From Engraulis encrasicolus (Eukaryota; Chordata; Actinopteri; Clupeiformes; Engraulidae): 64,000 bases of DNA. How positions within the stretch are numbered: position 1 is the stretch's first letter; every line of letters begins with the position of its first letter. Positions 32,638 through 43,918 of this stretch are shown here, in pieces. A program made the position numbers and the translations under genes. The notes under the pieces are model-generated. The model saw nothing but the letters and a program-made list of their open reading frames with translations, was not told where the DNA came from and made no database searches. Location of the stretch: positions 46,286,264 to 46,350,263 of the forward strand of contig NC_085868.1 in the NCBI RefSeq assembly GCF_034702125.1, written 5' to 3'.

Positions 32638-33540
32638 TGCCTCTGCTGAAGAAGGATGTACATCAGACAGACGTCTATGCAGTATGTCACAGTCTTGGGC
32701 TCTGCGATCACTCTAATGGAATGGTTTCATGGTTTCAAAAGTACATTGCTGCTCAGATTTTACACCAAGAAATGATGCTTCCTCGTGGCAATGCAGTCAT
32801 GGTCCGACTAGAGACACAAGATCTTCTGGTTCTTACTTGGTTCTAAAGTTCAACACTTCATGATATAAGAATAATCATTTTGCAGGGCATTGCGCTTACT
32901 GATGTTCATTTTCCACAATAAGCTTACATATGCGAGTACCACTAATATAGTGCATAACCTTTAAAGGTGTATTGTCACACCAGTGTGACGGGAATGTTCG
33001 GGCAGTGAAAGTTCGAACGAAATCTGCACGCCATACAATACAGTTTGGAATTTTAGAATCTTACATTGTTATAGAATACAATCTTTTTATAGAATGTTCA
33101 AAAACCCACACTCTTAGTTTAATCTCCAGAATAAAATATTATTTTACTCTTACAGTTTTATACAAGGAACTCTAATGAAGAAGCACCCTATCAAGGTTAC
33201 ATTGTGACAGTGGAACGAGGCACCATTTGTACAGCTGGATAACTCTGCACGTATTATGGGAAGAATCGATGTGAGAATGGATGATTCTAAAATATAATAG
33301 TTTCATCAAAGAACAGGCCAAAGTGTGATTAATTTTTGTGTTCATCTTGAAACCATTACTCGGTATTGGATGACATTATTGATTGCTGCTCTGCTGTTTG
33401 TCTGAGAAGGACGACAAGACTTTGGACTTATTCATGTGGTCCTTTTTTAGGTTTCCTTAATGGCATGTATATTGTTGACTGAAATAGCAAAAAGACAGAT
33501 CCCGAGCCACCGAGAATAAATTTGTATTTGTGTTTGATGT
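32638..33540. other. Non-coding sequence, nothing recognised
   Basis: Unique-looking AT-rich sequence without recognisable repeat ends or exons. Confidence 0.3.
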
Positions 33541-33545
33541 ACGTA

Positions 33546-33617
33546 GTGAATTCAGGTAAATTGGGCCAATTTTTTCCATATAAGCGAATGGCCCAAAGTG
33601 GCCCAATATACCTGAAT

Positions 33618-33621
<4 letters not shown>
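33546..33621. mobile_element. 76-bp miniature inverted-repeat element with TA target site
   Basis: GTGAATTCAGGTAAATTGGG and its near complement TTGGGCC-type right arm, ending CCTGAATTCAC, are flanked by TA on both sides. The arms pair for about 23 bp. The following (TA)n tract makes the right flank less certain. Confidence 0.65.

Positions 33622-33683
<62 letters not shown>
33622..33683. repeat. (TA)n microsatellite
   Basis: About 31 TA units directly abutting the miniature element. Confidence 0.97.
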
Positions 33684-33686
<3 letters not shown>

Positions 33687-34249
33687 GACCCATGGCTTTT
33701 TCAGTAATCTTGAGTCCCGGTGCAACTATTGTGGAATGTTGGAGTTCCGTCAATCAAACCTTATGAGAACAGGCACACAAAGGCTACGCAACAGATTTTT
33801 GGCGCTGTAGCTGTACTAATCAAGGCAGATCAGTGTTATAGTTTCAATATTTATGCTGGAAAAATTACAATTTCCCCATTGTGACCATTGTTAATTTATT
33901 CAACTTGCATGATTGATACAGGTTTCCATTCTGTCATATGCATATTCCCCCTGTATGCATATTATCCATGCTCATGGGCAAGGTATGCACTGTGTTCACA
34001 CATGATTCACAACATAAACGCACCTGCAGAGTTCATCGTGCGGTGCCCTGATAAATCAAGACTAACAACAAAGATTGAAGGGATATATATAATCCAAGCC
34101 CAAACATCAACAAACAGGTGCCTACTTAATATATACTGTAAACAAATAACAGTATCAAACAACAAACTCATGAAATATGGATTAGCTCATTTTAGTGACA
34201 AGCTCATGTATTTAACCCTGGAGGCCAACACCCACACATATCCCCTCAT

Positions 34250-34405
34250 CAAGGAAGCTGACAAGGTGGAACAAAGGGGTCAGTTGTTCCGGGCCCAGGG
34301 GGTTGGGGGGGGCATAATTAGGTCCACATTGCATTGAATGTATTGGGTGGGGGGCCCTTTCATATGACGTTGTCCTGGGCCCATCCAAAGCTGTCAGCGG
34401 CCCTG
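34250..34405. mobile_element. hAT-like MITE, CAGGGCCGCTGACA family
   Basis: The right end GCTGTCAGCGGCCCTG pairs with the left end CAAGGAAGCTGACAAG. The interior (GACAAA near one end, GGGCCC-rich, ATTGAATGTATTG) matches copies at 39714 and 51649. The flanks agree at only 5 of 8 bases. Confidence 0.6.
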
Positions 34406-34425
34406 CCTACCATACACACCTGTCC

Positions 34426-34808
34426 TAGCCTCGCGAGCCATCATACGTACTCCCGCCAAAGGATTGGCTCCACTACGGTAGTCTGACCTTGCTCTTCTGT
34501 GGAGTGCCAGATCGGTGGGATTTTGATCGCAACGCCCCCCATCTAATCTAATCAGAAAACAGCCAATAAGCGAATAAACACCCCACGTGGGGGAGAAAGG
34601 GGGAGGACGCTCGTGACGATTACGAAAACGTCTGCGCCAATGGCTCTGGTCTGCACTATGTTGTTGTTGAGTAACTGTCAGCGATTGGGCGAGAGCTGTC
34701 CAATCATTGCAAACGTCCCGCTTCCTGCAATCGCGTCAGATCACACAAATTCCAGACCATGAATACGAAACGAAATGGTAGCATTATGGGATGGTCAGGA
34801 CCAGGCTA
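34426..34808. mobile_element. TAGCCT-ended MITE
   Basis: The left end TAGCCTCGCGAGCC and right end GGTCAGGACCAGGCTA are imperfect inverted repeats about 383 bp apart. No clean target duplication, so the class is uncertain. A related pair of ends is at 49405-49657. Confidence 0.5.
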
Positions 34809-34864
34809 CAGCTGTCCCAGGGAGTTCATGAAGTGATGTAAGTACTGGTGCTGGCTGCAGGTGC

Positions 34865-35085
34865 AGAAAAGGGGGGCTCTGGGCAGGTCATGGCTGCCGC
34901 CAGGCTACAGAAGAGGGGGGCTCTGGGCAGGTCATGGCTGCCGCCAGGCTGCAGAAGAGGGGGGCTCTGGGCAGGTCATGGCTGCCGCCAGGCTGCAGAA
35001 GAGGGGGGCTCTGGGCAGGTCATGGCTGCCGCCAGGCTACAGAAGGGGGGGGCTCTGGGCAGGTCATGGCTGCCATCAGGCTTCC
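34865..35085. repeat. 44-bp minisatellite, 5 copies
   Basis: CTCTGGGCAGGTCATGGCTG recurs at 34877, 34921, 34965, 35009 and 35053, exactly 44 bp apart. Units end GCCAGGCTGCAGAAGAGGGG with few changes. Since 44 is not divisible by three, the 128-codon open frame crossing it cycles through frames and is an artefact. Confidence 0.95.
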
Positions 35086-35430
35086 AAGAATCAGGTCAAC
35101 ATTTGACTGAATGCCACGTAACGCGGCTCTCTTGGGTCCTTCACAGCCACATCTGGATCACTGGCAAGCACGCTACAGGACAGACCTTGGCCTCGGTCGG
35201 AGCAACATTTGTCTCCAAAATGATCTCAGAGTAGAAATAGGCTGAAACGACAATGTCCGATAATCTCATATGAAGAAAAAAAAACATAATGAGTGATATC
35301 GCTGATATCATTGACTTTATCATAGCTCACCAAGAGAGTTCAATTAGTCCAGTGCCCATTGGAATCATTATAGAGTTTGGTGTGAAATTTCAGTGAGCTA
35401 CTAAGAAAACAAGGCCGACAGGCGGACAAC

Positions 35431-36302
35431 AGATGCGTCCCTCTATGCCAGATCCAACTATGCCATTTTTTTCCCAAACGCCCCCCTGGCCTCCTCCTAA
35501 CCTGTCAACGCCCCCCTGAGGATGTACTTTTTGTGTATTGGTCATATTGCCCATGGAAACTAACTAATGTGGCAGGCAGCAAAATGGTGAGACAATGCTT
35601 TATTTTTTGCAGTTTAGGCTATGATAAGCCTATCATGCTTGGATTTGGAAAAGAACCATATGATTTCAAATTTCACATAGATCAAGTAGGCTACATCACA
35701 ACTTACCAGACAATTATTAGTATTGACCTTTAGTATCACGCCATTTCAACATCATGTGCATGTGGGAAATAATCTAAACATCGACAAATAATAAATAAAT
35801 AACGTTTGATTGAATCATGTGCTTATGGGTTCACCCTTTGGGTGAATTATGCGCTTAATTTTCAATGCCAGCTTCACCGTCATGGCACAAAGCAGCGGTG
35901 CCAGAGTTTACCAAATTCACATGACTGCAAAGCAATTACGAATCAAAAGACGCGCTCTCTCCCTTGCTCTCTCTGAGCGCAACGGAAAGCACCTGTGGGG
36001 TACGAGCCTGCCAGCAGAAAACGAATGAACCTCCCTTGCAATATGTCCGATAACATCAGTAGCCTAACACACCGTATGTCAAATGGCCCAGCTGTCTACT
36101 TACAGTTCGAGCACCATGTTTCAGTGTGCAGCGCACACTGGACAATGTGAATGTTATGAAAGGAAAAAAGCTAACCAAATGTTACAGGTCCATGTTTAGA
36201 GGAACCGCTGCCGCCTTGTGGACACAGGAAGGAACAATTGAAAGAATGCGTTTCAGACGGACGGGCGGACGGACCCTCGTATAGAGATGCTGGGCCGCAT
36301 CT
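35431..36302 (-). mobile_element. Dispersed DNA element, copy B (inverted)
   Basis: Read on the minus strand, it starts AGATGCGGCCCAGCATCTC and ends GCATAGAGGGACGCATCT. The interior aligns base for base over several hundred positions with copy A at 16641-18284, lacking A's two extra blocks. It lies 17 kb from A in the opposite direction, on the other side of the retrotransposon. Confidence 0.85.
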
Positions 36303-36509
36303 AAAAAACATGCAAAAACCATACCAGGACATTACAAATTCATCTAAAGCAATGGGAGCAAAAACAATCCTTAATCCAGGTTATGTCTCCTTTATCTTTT
36401 TAAGGTCAACCTAAAACCTGTCTACCAACCATTATTTGTCATGAAAATAAATACAGTAATACTGATGCTCAAAGTCATACTGTCATAATTGTATGAGAAA
36501 GAAAATACC

Positions 36510-37560
36510 GTATTGGTCCGAATATAAGACGTGGTTTTTGTTATAAAAATAGTACTCTAAAAATGGGGGTCGTCTTATTTCCGCGCGCTAGACTAAATAG
36601 CATCTTTATTTTTATTTTTTCTTAACTTAACCGGAATGTGGCCATTATGCTTCACAACAATGCCACGCAACTCAATAATGGATAGGTTAAGAGATTGGTT
36701 TGTCCATATCAAATTTGCAGATGCTTGTTTCGTGATGACTGTTGCACCGCACGTCTATCAACTGTCAATGTCAACGCGATGGTTAGGGCAAGAGACTTGG
36801 GCTGAATCTCAAATGGTGCACTTGTGCACTTTAGTGTTCATGTTTCAGTGTGCATGCCGTATTAGTTACGCACTGAAACATAGTGCCCGAAGTGCACAAG
36901 TGCACCATTTGAGATCCAGCCACTGTCTTGTTCATATAAAATCACTAACAGGGTTACCCTTGGCACGAAATGAATGCCATTCGGACTTCTAATGTCGATG
37001 TGGTGCTGAGGCAGCGCATGGGTTTCAAATGCAATGCGTCAATCTGCTTTTGGTCACATTCGGTTTCTACAGTCCAACGGAAAACTTTGAATGCATAAAA
37101 TGAACGGCGATTTGGCGAGACGGCTGCTGGTTAGGCTAGATATTGCTGTCAACCAAGCATTTCGCAAAATCTGTGCATTGCACAATATAGCCTATCTCTA
37201 CTGGACTGGTTGCCTGGCTGGCGCAGACTAATGCTCTGAGTGTGGCTATGTTGCGTCACACTTAGAACAGGCGTGTCCAGGTGGCTGTCGGTGCCTATGG
37301 CGCCTGACAGGTAAAGTGAGCGAAGAAAGGAAAAGGGTATGAGTAGCCATCTGTTGTCTTTTATCATGAAAATTTCATGAAAAGTATATTGTGAAATGTG
37401 TTCTATGTAAAAAGCCTCACATTTTCTAGCAAACTAAAAACTGCATTTTCAAAGAATTTTCCAATGTGAAACAAAATTTAGTCTTCAAAAAACCTTTGTC
37501 CCCAAAACATGAGCCTGAAAATGGGGGCTCTCAGGATCGTCTTATATTCGGGCCAATAGT
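36510..37560. mobile_element. 1.05-kb element with ATTGGnCCGAATATAAGACG ends
   Basis: CCGTATTGGTCCGAATATAA at the left and TTATATTCGGGCCAATAGTA at the right are inverted repeats of about 20 bp. The interior has no convincing transposase. A foldback MITE is nested at about 36798-36922. The target duplication is unclear. Confidence 0.65.
36798..36922. mobile_element. 125-bp foldback MITE, nested
   Basis: Arms GCTGAATCTCAAATGGTGCA and its near complement pair over about 29 bp with one mismatch. The loop repeats GTTTCAGTGTGCAT in both directions. Inserted into the 1.05-kb element. Confidence 0.75.
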
Positions 37561-38004
37561 ATGTCTTCCGTAGGCTGTGCATCACACCAACTTTTCAGAG
37601 AGATGTGAACAATGGCAAATAAGAAAGCACAATGAGGCAGAAGAAAATCACTGCTGTTCTATAATGTGTTTTATTGACATTTCATGGGCACAAACAAACG
37701 TTGCCACAGGCGTCGGTCGCAGCAACATTTGTATCCTAGGTAACATGGTCTCAGAGTAGAAATAGGCTGAGACAACAATGCCAAATAATCTGACATGAAT
37801 ATACATACAGTATATGTGAATATACAATGAGAGACAGTGATATTGTTGCCCTTTTCATACTGTAGCTCACCGAGACAAAAGCAAACTCAGAAGTAGTTTC
37901 TCATAATTCAGGTTAGTCCTACCTCCTGTATTGTTTTAGGGCCAACCTAAATCCAGTCTAAAGTTAAGCTTATTGTTCATGAAATAGGTAATATTACTCA
38001 TTGC

Positions 38005-38006
<2 letters not shown>

Positions 38007-38061
<55 letters not shown>
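38007..38061. repeat. (GA)n microsatellite
   Basis: About 27 GA units. Confidence 0.95.
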
Positions 38062-38068
<7 letters not shown>

Positions 38069-38498
38069 CTGTATTTAAAGAGCGTGGTTGAATGATAAAC
38101 CTTGGTTAATTAACCTACAGAAGCCAACCTGGTTCTTTAGGTCCCTAGACTCTATTCTTAGAATCCCCAAGACACCATAACTAAGCCTACCATGAAAGTC
38201 AGAGCATACCCATAATTCCAGTCATGGTGAGTCAGTACATCACAAGCACCTTTTAAAACCGTGAGATGCGAACAATGGCAGATGATAGAGCAACATGAGC
38301 GAGCAGAATGCGCTTCTATATTGTGTTTTATCGACATTTCATGGGCACAAACAAACGTTGCCGCCGGTGATGTTTGGCAATACTGCGTCCCCTGGGGAGT
38401 CATGCAGCTTTATCTTCAGATTAATACAGGGTTCTTTATTCTTTCTCAGTATCTCTGTCTCCTCTTTTGTCTTTCTGCCTCCAGCTCTTTGTTATCTT

Positions 38499-38501
<3 letters not shown>

Positions 38502-38559
<58 letters not shown>

Positions 38560-38601
38560 CACGCATACACACATATGCACGCATGCACACACACACGCAC
38601 G

Positions 38602-38633
<32 letters not shown>

Positions 38634-38700
38634 TGCGTGCACGCACACACACACATGCATGCACGGATGCACATAGTGCACACAAACACACACACAGTTC
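38502..38700. repeat. Compound (CA)n microsatellite
   Basis: (CA) runs mixed with GCACGC and CATGCA units for about 200 bp. Open frames of alternating His-Thr or Cys-Val are artefacts. Confidence 0.95.
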
Positions 38701-39229
38701 ACACATACGTACAACTTGCCAAAAATAGCACAACCAAAATGTTATGGTGTTTGGGTATTTTGGCAGAAAACAAGCAAACAAATAAACAAAAAACTGAGAT
38801 ATTCAGAGCACAAGTGGGACTGCTGTGTAGACAGGTTGTTGTTTTTTTTAACCTACCTACCTACATTTTCAGTAGGCTATGCTGAAATGCAGGGGAAATC
38901 CAAAAAACTGGGACAGTGTGAGGATCTGTGCATCTGAATGGGCCTCTCACATCCGACCTGTTCCATTTCTTTGTCTGCTGCCACCATCCCTCCCATCGCT
39001 CCTCCACAAGGTTCCCCCACTGCACTTCTCTGAAGAGCACTTCTGTCTGTTTACAGTGGGGTTTCAAAATTGCCTGTGATGCTTGGCTAGATTTCCATCA
39101 GGAGCCGCGCTGGGGGTCAGAGTGTGGGGGCTGTTGCGATGAAGAGCAGTGAGTATCTTTGTGGGGGAAAGCTACTGTCAGTGTGGTGTCTGTTTGTGAG
39201 TGTCTTTTTTGTATCTCTCTCTCTCTCTT

Positions 39230-39260
<31 letters not shown>

Positions 39261-39288
39261 GCGTGTGCGTGTGCGTGTGCGTGTGCGC

Positions 39289-39359
<71 letters not shown>
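39230..39359. repeat. (GT)n microsatellite with GTGCGT units
   Basis: About 65 dinucleotide units, with six GTGCGT interruptions in the first half. Confidence 0.97.
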
Positions 39360-39360
<1 letters not shown>

Positions 39361-39713
39361 CAGAGCGATGTTGGCACTTGTGTGTTGCCTGTACAGCACA
39401 GAGCTCTTGGATCCTCCAATCAGATTGAAGCACCAGCCCCTGGAGGGCCACAGGCAGTTTATGAATTCTTATTGGATCCAGCCACCATGGCCCACTGCAT
39501 AGCAAACTGAAATCTGAATCTGAATTGGCAACTTTCAGCATAATAGCTGACATTAATATCACAAAAAAACATCAAAAAGCCTTAAATCGTTTACCGTTTA
39601 CTGGATGAAGGGAGAGGGGAGGGGTCATATCATATCCAGCATGATACTGTGATATTGATTACTGTCTCTTACCGATATTGTGATTTTTTCCCCCCTAGCT
39701 GGATGGTCATTTC

Positions 39714-39872
39714 CAGGGCTGCTGACAGCTTCGGCCAGGCCCAGGACAAAGTAGTCTGAAAGGGCCCCCCAGCTCAATACATACTGTAATGAGGACCCAA
39801 TTCTGGCCCCCCCTTCTCCCTGGGCCCGGGACAAATGTTCCCTTTGTCCCCCCCTGTCGGCCGGCACCCCTG
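39714..39872. mobile_element. hAT-like MITE, CAGGGCCGCTGACA family
   Basis: Starts CAGGGCTGCTGACAGC and ends GCCGGCACCCCTG. Flanks GTCATTTC and GACAGTTC agree at 6 of 8 positions. The interior GGCCCAGGACAAAG matches the other copies in the opposite direction. Confidence 0.65.
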
Positions 39873-41425
39873 GACAGTTCCACCAGGCATCTGACGGCTG
39901 AGGGTCTGACCATCAAAGGACCTTGAGGCCTCCACATGAGTGAAATATTGTGAAACTTTATGCCTCCCATAGTAAAAGGTTTCCCACCACTCAATCCATG
40001 ACTTTTTTCGGGAACCTGATGTGATGGAGTGGCTTTACCAGCAGTGGCAGCGGCACACAATCGCCCGCATCAGTGAGACACACGGTATCTCCCCTCCACA
40101 TCTCCCCTCTCCCCTCCATGTCTCCCCTCTCCTCTCTTCCCGTCTCCAATTGGCTTTAGATGTCTCTCGACATGCCTCCATAGGCTGCTGGGTGACGAAG
40201 AGTGAACCTGAATGACTTGCCTCTGTAAGCTGAGAGGTGATCAACCCAATCCTGCAGGCTTTCTCTCCAGAGAGGGCAATTGGACCCCAGAGAGGGCAAT
40301 AGGACCCTGCTGAGAGGTGATCACCCCTCCTGCTGGCTTTCTCTCTATGGGAGGCAATAGCACCCTGGGGAGGCGGATATTTTAAAAAGAGAAACAAGAC
40401 ATCACTGTAGGAGGGACAAATAGTGATGCTGTCTATTGTTCAAAACAAACCACCAAATTATCTTATTCCAGAGAAAATTAAGACTATACTGTCAGAAGTG
40501 TGTGTGTGTGTGTATGTGTTTGCCAAGTGTTGAATAAACAACCAGAAGTGTTTGCTTCTATCTCTGCACATTTTCTCAAGCTGAGCCTGCATACTATAAA
40601 CGTGAACATTAGCACAGTATAAATGAATGACTCCAATAATGATGGTGAACGGCTTTCAAAAAACAACAAGCTCTTGTGGCATGTTTTCATACTGGAACAT
40701 TGACGTGCATGGTTGAAAAAAACCCACCATGACTACATGATCACCTAAAATAATAACTAGATGTTTCTGGCCATGACAAGACCTTTCAAGACCCTCTGTG
40801 ATGATCTCCAAAAACAGCGATCAGGTTAATGAAGACAGGTTTATATCTGCTGGCACAAAATTGCTCCCTCCTTCCAATTATATTTGACAACTTTGCCAAA
40901 ACAGCCGGAGGGAGACATCTTCAAGTCACCTTATTGTGGTAAACGTCAAAAGAATTAATTAGCATTTTCCTGAGTGTGTATCCTTATGGATGCTTCAGGG
41001 CATTTTCACACCTAAATATTACAAAGAGAAACGGGGTGATCTTGCCTGCACGTTAGACTTTTGAGGTGCGTCCGGACTCATTAGCGAACCGTACTGAAAC
41101 CATGTCAATAAAGGTCTCCGTACAGTTCACTTCTGACTGGGTACACTTTGGAGCGTTCACATATGCAAGGAAAACGCTGTGTCACAGGTCTGATTACTTA
41201 AATGGCTGAAAGGGACCAAGTGTCAAAAACCACCGTCAGAGTCGGCTGGAATCACTTGAAGAGCGAGGAGGAATTACCATTTGCTGGGTCGGTGTTTTAT
41301 TTTGTACCTTGCCTCTCTCAATTAATTGAAAACCTTTCCTATCTGTCTCTTGAAATTAGTCACTTATCATCAATGCATCAGGGTTTGTAATTGCAATAGT
41401 CTTGTGATGTTATGTGTATGTCCTG
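39873..41425. other. Non-coding sequence, possible conserved element near 40790-40990
   Basis: About 40240-40370 is a diverged two-copy repeat (GAGAGGTGATCA, GGCTTTCTCTC). The stretch 40790-40990 is repeat-free and contains AATTAATTAGCATTTTCC, which might be conserved non-coding DNA. No exons recognised. Confidence 0.25.
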
Positions 41426-41579
41426 TGTGATGGAGTGACCATCACCAGGGTTGTGGGAGTGTTCTGACTGTCACACCAACGAGCCTGGCTCTTTGGTGTA
41501 GCGGTCAGAGCCCCAGTTTACTACCCCCGAAGGTCTGGGTTCAAGTCCCAGCTGGGCAACTCTACTCCCCTTCGCTACA
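41426..41579 (+). repeat. Left LTR of the TRIM, 154 bp
   Basis: Contains a D-arm-like GCTCTTTGGTGTAGCGGTCA then GAGC, and a T-arm-like CTGGGTTCAAGTCCCAG with the B-box GGTTCAAGTCC. It is 27 bp longer than the right LTR: an extra ACCATCACCAGGGTTGTGGG segment near the start and a 5-bp difference after CCAGTTTAC. Otherwise only about three C/T changes separate the two. Confidence 0.88.
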
Positions 41580-41581
41580 AA

Positions 41582-41598
41582 TGGTGTCAGAAGTGGGA
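41582..41598 (+). promoter_or_regulatory. Primer-binding site of the TRIM
   Basis: TGGTGTCAGAAGTGGGA begins two bases after the left LTR. It differs at one position from the complement of the 3' end of vertebrate tRNA-Leu(CAG), a position that allows G-U pairing. Its first 11 bases equal the primer site of the Gmr1-like element. Confidence 0.82.
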
Positions 41599-41801
41599 TG
41601 GCTACCGTGAGGCCATCGGAAGTGTACCCATTGTGTGTGAGCCGTAATTCCATGTGAGGGACCCCTAGGATTGGTGACCCCAGTGATGGGTGAAGCATTG
41701 ATGATGGGGCACACTGGATGGGAGAAGAATGATGGGCAGTTGCGTGAGGGACACCATGAATGTGTGAAGCGCACAGGTGCGCTTCTCGAAGGGGATGGCA
41801 G

Positions 41802-41928
41802 TGTGATGGAGTGTTCTGACTGTCACACTAACGAGCCTGGCTCTTTGGTGTAGTGGTCAGAGCCCCAGTTTACCCAAGAAGGTCTGGGTTCAAGTCCCAG
41901 CTGGGCAACTCTACTCCTCTTCGCTACA
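41802..41928 (+). repeat. Right LTR of the TRIM, 127 bp
   Basis: Direct repeat of the left LTR with the same tRNA-like A- and B-box segment (TGGTGTAGTGGTCAGAGC; GGTTCAAGTCC), followed immediately by the TCCTG target duplication. Confidence 0.88.
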
Positions 41929-42102
41929 TCCTGTCTTAAATCGAGCCTTATGTCTAATGTGTATCTAATCTAATGTGTACATAGTTGAAGATGCATATCT
42001 CCTTGAGCATTGAAAGTATTGATGTAATTAACAGGAATGTGTCTTAGGGGTAGAAAATAAATTGTCTTTGTTTCCTTGTTGTGGTTGTGTTTGTTTGAAA
42101 AT

Positions 42103-43101
42103 TAGGGGTGGGCAAACATGAAAATCTTTAATCGCATTAACTCAATGACTTTCTGTGATTAATCACGATTATCCAATGTAGGCCTACTAATGAAACAAAT
42201 TATTGCATACAATATTACACTAGGGCTATTTAAGATTGTAGGCTACAGAAACTGATATATTAGAAATTAGAAACTCAAATTAGGATGGTCTACATGGGCC
42301 TACAAGGAGAAAAAAAAAAATTGTCTCTTAAAAAAACGGGCAACAGGCAGGCGTGCGTCTGTGAGATGTCCCACCTTCTCTCACTGTCAAAGACTCCCAC
42401 CTTCTCTCTTATCTGTCGCTATTATTTAAGGTGTTTCAGTGACTAGAAACTATTTGACTGTCTGTTGGCATTGACAGCAATTACATCTTTCAAAACAATA
42501 ACGTTGACATGACTAACACTATCTTAAATGCTGACGAGGTTGCTGATGTCGCGAAATCATAGCCTACCATGTTGATGCAGCCTACTATGCACGCGCAGCG
42601 CCATGTAGAAACCAAAACGTTGCGTGAGGAATGTAATATCTCGCGGTCCGCTTTTTGATCAGGGCTTTAGTAAGTCCGCGTGGCGTTATTGACAGCTGAT
42701 AGACGGCCAGCATAACAGTACCCTTTTCATGCTGACCGTAGCCTACAATAGACTAACCTTGCGAGCTACAAAGGCGAGCCACATGCTGCTCGAGAGTTGC
42801 ACAAGGAGGACTGTAGAACTGTGTACCGAAAATGTCCACTCAGAGGTTGACGTCCTTCTGTAGGCTATGCCTGTTTTGTTTTGCCTACTTTTCTAGACAT
42901 TCTTCTTCTCTGTCAGCAGTCACTGGAAGCAGCAACAAGCGCGCTGACGCTTTCAAAATAAAAGCCACGAATGACGGTCATAAAAGGCAAAAAAAAAAAC
43001 ACGAAAAAAAACCTGCTGCGTTATAGCGTCAACGAAATTGTCGGGCGATATTGACCTCAATAGTTAACGCACCGTTAACGCGTTAACGTTGCCCAGCCCT
43101 A
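42103..43101. mobile_element. hAT-like element with TAGGGGTGGGCAA ends, 1 kb
   Basis: TAGGGGTGGGCAA at the left and TTGCCCAGCCCTA at the right are inverted repeats matching 11 of 13. Subterminal TTAATCGCATTAACTC and CGTTAACGCGTTAACG motifs lie near the two ends. The target duplication is not clean (TTGTTTGA and TTGTTTCT near the ends). No transposase frame. Confidence 0.65.
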
Positions 43102-43918
43102 GTTGTTTCTTAAAAAAAAAAAAAGCAATGATGTAAACCTACTTTCAATTTACATCGGAGATGAAACCAGCATAACATTTTAAGTATACTTCTTACTCTT
43201 AGGACTTTCTAGGAGTAGATATTTTTCTATGTCCTATAGTGATTCTATGCCAGGCTGGAATCCAATAAACACACGCACACACACACACTCACGCACGCAC
43301 GCACGCACACGCGCATGCACACGCACACACACACGCACAAGCACAGTGCATGCAAAATCTCCCAAATCTACCCTAATCCTAATTAGTCCCCTTCAAAAGC
43401 CATATCAGTAAGTTTGCAATGCAGCTGAGCACGTCATACATTCTTTTTACAGTGCCAGCAGATGGGCCTTGCAAAGATAAACATAAAAGGGATCATATAA
43501 CAAACTGACACATAAGCAAATCACAAGACCAAATAACATGAAGATATACGGTACAGGGCCACATAAAACTGACATGGCACCCAGGAGTGATGTGACTATA
43601 CACCTATGTAGCATGCATTTGATTTTGCCACTGAGCACTAAATCATTATTTTTTCTTTCTTTCTTTTTCCCCCATTTTTTATTTTATTTTAGAATTTCTT
43701 TGTAGGTGAGGATTTTTTTTTATCATCCTTCACATGAATGTTCAGGTACAAATGACACGTAAGCCACAAGAAAGAAGTTGTCGGCAGCTTCCGAAAATGT
43801 ACAATTGAAACAACAAAACACAATTTCACTTTCAATTCCTATAAAGTGTTTGGAAGCACATTAACAACAGAGGAAGAAAAGTAAAAGCATAGAAGAGAAC
43901 AAAATAAAGGGGGCATCA

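Larger units (their letters stand above)
35185..38450. repeat. Locally duplicated block split by two DNA elements
   Basis: Sequence around AGAGTAGAAATAGGCTGA occurs at about 35230 and 37755, both preceded by GCAACATTTGT. GGnCAACCTAAAnCC occurs at about 36402 and 37942. A third partial copy shares GACATTTCATGGGCACAAAC at about 37677 and 38334. The first copy is interrupted by the inverted element at 35431-36302 and by the element at 36510-37560. The copies are well diverged, so the duplication is older than those insertions. Confidence 0.65.
41426..41928 (+). mobile_element. TRIM: miniature LTR retrotransposon with tRNA-like promoter in each LTR
   Basis: Two direct repeats (41426-41579 and 41802-41928) begin TGTGATGGAGTG and end TTCGCTACA, so they have TG...CA ends. 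A perfect 5-bp duplication TCCTG flanks the whole (41421-41425 and 41929-41933). A primer site follows the left repeat, and a purine-rich CGAAGGGGATGG precedes the right one. The 222-bp interior has no gene, which fits a TRIM that relies on another element's proteins. The LTRs contain a tRNA-like segment with A- and B-boxes, comparable in idea to the 5S-bearing plant TRIM Cassandra. Confidence 0.88.

Noticed and set aside
34848..35234. 128-codon coding region
   Set aside because: It is produced by a 44-bp minisatellite whose unit length is not a multiple of three.
38261..38885. Long His-Thr, Cys-Val or Leu-Ser frames across microsatellites (also 1262-1355, 2540-2645, 5000-5100, 8230-8310, 19340-19430, 39230-39360, 44900, 59770)
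   Set aside because: They are translations of dinucleotide, trinucleotide or tetranucleotide repeats, open on several frames at once.
41480..41560. Genuine tRNA gene
   Set aside because: The D- and T-arms are good but the acceptor stem does not pair and the anticodon arm is absent, and the segment is duplicated inside an LTR pair.
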